Of a stretch of 64,000 nt of DNA, positions 61,760 to 64,000 are shown in pieces. The notes below the pieces were generated by a model. That model was not told where the DNA came from. It was given only the letters and a program-made list of their open reading frames with translations, and did no database searches. How positions within the stretch are numbered: the stretch's first letter is position 1; each line of letters starts with the position of its first letter. Source of the stretch: Embiotoca jacksoni (Eukaryota > Chordata > Actinopteri > Embiotocidae); the NCBI GenBank assembly GCA_022577435.1, contig JAKOON010000003.1:5763001-5827000 (forward strand), given 5' to 3'. A program made the position numbers and the translations under genes.

Positions 61760-61818
61760 CTTACACTCACTCACACTCACACACACTCTCTTACACTCAC
61801 TCACACTCACTCACACAC
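61681..61818. repeat. (AC)38 plus degenerate ACTC/ACAC repeats
   Basis: Perfect AC run 61681-61756, then a higher-order repeat of TCTCTTACACTCACTCACAC to about 61818. Confidence 0.95.
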
Positions 61819-61966
61819 TTCTCAGTGGGGATCTCTTTATTATTAACATGTCTTGTGGTGCCCTCTAGGCACTTTTCCATCACATCAGCCAGCAGCCTGC
61901 ACCCTCACATCCCTGATGCTATGACTGGTCCTCATTAGTTGGACTAATATCTAATATACCACTTTT

Positions 61967-61967
<1 letters not shown>

Positions 61968-62001
<34 letters not shown>
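61968..62001. repeat. (CT)17 microsatellite
   Basis: Perfect CT run. Confidence 0.95.
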
Positions 62002-62003
<2 letters not shown>

Positions 62004-62419
62004 TAGCCAACTTAATGTAGTCTATATAGTTTTTTCTTTATTGCTGCTTTCTATCTCCTGCTGAATGATTTGCTGAAACATATTGCTGCTAAAAGCTCAC
62101 AGGCAGAATATTATTTACGTTGGAGAGACTCGTGCCCATTGTACGACCATTGGTAGCTTGTGGTCTGTTGTCGGTGCTGTTTAGATCTGATGTCGCTGCT
62201 ATTGAATGTGATCGAGCTGTTTGAAATGAAACACTGACTGCACCACAAGTAATATAGTTTTGTTAGAATATGCTAACATCTTTCCATCATAATTTGTCAC
62301 AGCAGTTTTTTTGACTTTTTATTGTAGAAAGAAACACATGTAATACCAATACCATTAACATGAATCTAAAATTAAGACATTTGAATTTAATTTAGACCAA
62401 AAAAAACCTTGTTTGTGAT

Positions 62420-62720
62420 TTGCTACGTAAATAATTGCATGTGCGCAGAAAACAGCAAGCCACTCAAATTTAACTGCATGTCAAATTATTAGGAGAAAAA
62501 CCTGCTAACAGCTACTGGCCGCTAATAATCTGTTGGCACAGAATGCGCAGGGTTATCTCTATCATAATTAGCCTGTTTTGGGGTAATTATTTTTTACAGC
62601 TGCAAGGTTTACCCTAATGACACATCTAAATGAATTATTATAAACCTTCATATTAGGAATTGCAGCGTCCCCGTCGCTACCTTTCAGACTGTTTATATTC
62701 AGCCTGAGGATTAAATGTTA
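62420..62720. promoter_or_regulatory. Candidate conserved non-coding element
   Basis: AT-rich but complex sequence with many homeodomain-like cores: GCTAATAATC, CATAATTAGC, GGGTAATTATT, CTAATGACAC, AATGAATTATTA and a GATTAAAT word. No low complexity and no coding frame. The dense TAATTA/TAATGA content is typical of vertebrate developmental enhancers. Judged by texture only. Confidence 0.25.
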
Positions 62721-63009
62721 AAGTCGTCCTCTGTTCGAAAAGATTGGACTTTTGAAGAAAGTAAAAAGGTGCAAATCTATACCTGGCAAATTGTAAAACT
62801 TTTTATGTTACAGGTTATGTCATATCAAAATACTCAAAAAATCTGATCAAAGTTCTTTATTTTTAGCACAGGTGTCACATCTCTTTGGAAATTGGACAGA
62901 TTTGTCATCTGTGTCTATATTTTTGGGACATATTAGCACAATACTTTGAGTGAAAAGTAGTCATATTTAACTACATGCATCCTAAATATTTACCGTATAC
63001 GGGTTTGTG

Positions 63010-63710
63010 CAGAAATTGCAGTTTCAGAAGCATATCAGTTGGAACCATGGACTGGACCTAGCAAGCAATGATGCCACCCTTCGGTTTCATTTGCAGCCAT
63101 ATTTAAGCCAAAAGATCAACTTTATGCTCGATGAATTTTTTTTTTTCTGGTTGGAACCAGGAAGTTCCAAATATGGGAAGTGGGCTGGAGCAGGGGAGTG
63201 ACACTTGTAACTTGATTAGGGCTTATAGCTAACGTGTTAAAATTTTGGTTATGTTAGCTTAGGGGCAAGGGGCATTGTTCACTTTCTATTTACTACTTAA
63301 CATGCAAATTGGAAACCATCAGCAAAATGAACAAACATTTACTTATCAAAAAACTGGATGTCAGAATCCCTTGAGGGTCTATTAATATAATTAGAAAAGC
63401 CATAATTATGGGGAACTGAAAACTGCTTAAATCAAGCAAACATACCTCTTTTAGAGGTTCTATATCTTCTTAATTATGGAATTATTTGTAATTATTTTCA
63501 AAGTGACCATCAGAACACTAATCAGAAGGAGTGAATTAACTAATGACAATATAATACGTTGTCAAATTTAGTTTTTTTTTAATTTTCATCAGAAGATGGC
63601 ATTGATGCTTTTGTCTTTTTGTCTAGAGTCTAGAGCCAGAGATATCTTTTTTAAGCCCCTAGTGACCCCCGGTGGTACTGCACTTTAAGGTACTTTTAAG
63701 GCTTCAATTT
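63010..63710 (+). repeat. Dispersed repeat family R, copy 3 (+ orientation)
   Basis: The left part has CAATGATGCCACCCTTCGGT, GCAGCCATATTTAAGCC and TCTGGTTGGAACCAGGAAGT. The right part has AGCCCCTAGTGACCCCCGGT and GTACTGCACTTTAAGGTACT, matching the reverse complement of copy 2 near 42178-42230. The middle is diverged or interrupted. Confidence 0.45.
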
Positions 63711-64000
63711 CAAGCTGTGGTTGTTGCTGCTTCACTGGAACGGACTGTCTTTGTGCTGTGTGGTTTGCTGAGCACAAACCACAACGAATCTTACTGACCT
63801 CAAACACAAACAGTGTTTCAACTGTCTGCAGCTCTTGTAGAGAATGATGACAGCATCTCTTTCAGCCTTATAATAGAGTTTGGAAGAAATAAATCATTCC
63901 TATAAAACACAAATGCACATGTCATGTTCACTGTAACAGCTCATTTCAGAAAATACACTGCTTTACTCCCATTTATCATCTTCAAGAGCACCTGGGGCGT
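63711..64000. other. No recognisable feature
   Basis: Unique-looking sequence to the window end. Confidence 0.5.

Noticed and set aside
1..64000. CRISPR array, bacterial operon, phage or plasmid system
   Set aside because: No spaced repeats of CRISPR type, no ribosome-binding-site spaced gene clusters and no prokaryotic coding density. All recognisable elements are animal transposons.

Overview
The window looks like a piece of a teleost fish genome. The base composition is AT-rich and vertebrate-like, there are many long (AC/GT)n microsatellites, and the mobile elements are families typical of ray-finned fish: Tc1/mariner elements with long inverted repeats, a Rex1-like non-LTR retrotransposon, a Gypsy-like LTR element and a tRNA-derived SINE. 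Nothing points to a prokaryote, a plasmid or a phage. Most long open frames on either strand are chance frames in low-complexity DNA. I found no host protein-coding gene that I can name. The segment is best read as intergenic or intronic DNA, with a few weak exon, promoter and conserved-element candidates.

Layout. 1-7348: microsatellites, a purine-rich tract, a CpG-containing promoter-like segment (1620-1910) followed by an exon-like block with good splice signals (2078-2248), and a small CpG-rich block (5785-6010). 7349-8683: Tc1 element A, with an internal deletion. 11314-12788: Tc1 element B of another subfamily, inserted into an older dispersed repeat (relative at 52655-52830). 14502-14593: a TA repeat beside a 23-bp-arm hairpin. 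21193-21462: a tRNA-derived SINE. 22180-27105: a rearranged nest of a 5'-truncated Rex1-like LINE and a Gypsy-like LTR element. 31325-31888: the 3' end of another non-LTR element. 37440-37950, 42110-42600 and 63010-63710: three diverged copies of one dispersed repeat family. 56720-58351: Tc1 element C, full length but dead. The rest is unique-looking sequence with many simple repeats.

How the parts relate. The three Tc1 elements are each flanked by TA and each is broken differently. A has lost its DNA-binding region and carries a second small deletion. B has an in-frame stop, a late frameshift and a Glu-to-Gln change at the catalytic triad. C has a one-base frameshift and an Asp-to-Tyr change at the second catalytic Asp. 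A and C belong to one subfamily and explain each other's breaks. In the LINE/LTR nest, two LTRs share the outer target duplication ATTTT, but a second copy of the LINE 3' half sits between the LTR internal region and the downstream LTR. The simplest explanation is recombination between a full LTR insertion and a solo-LTR allele at the same site. I see no new multi-gene system. The most noteworthy structures are this nest and the promoter/exon-like block near 2 kb.
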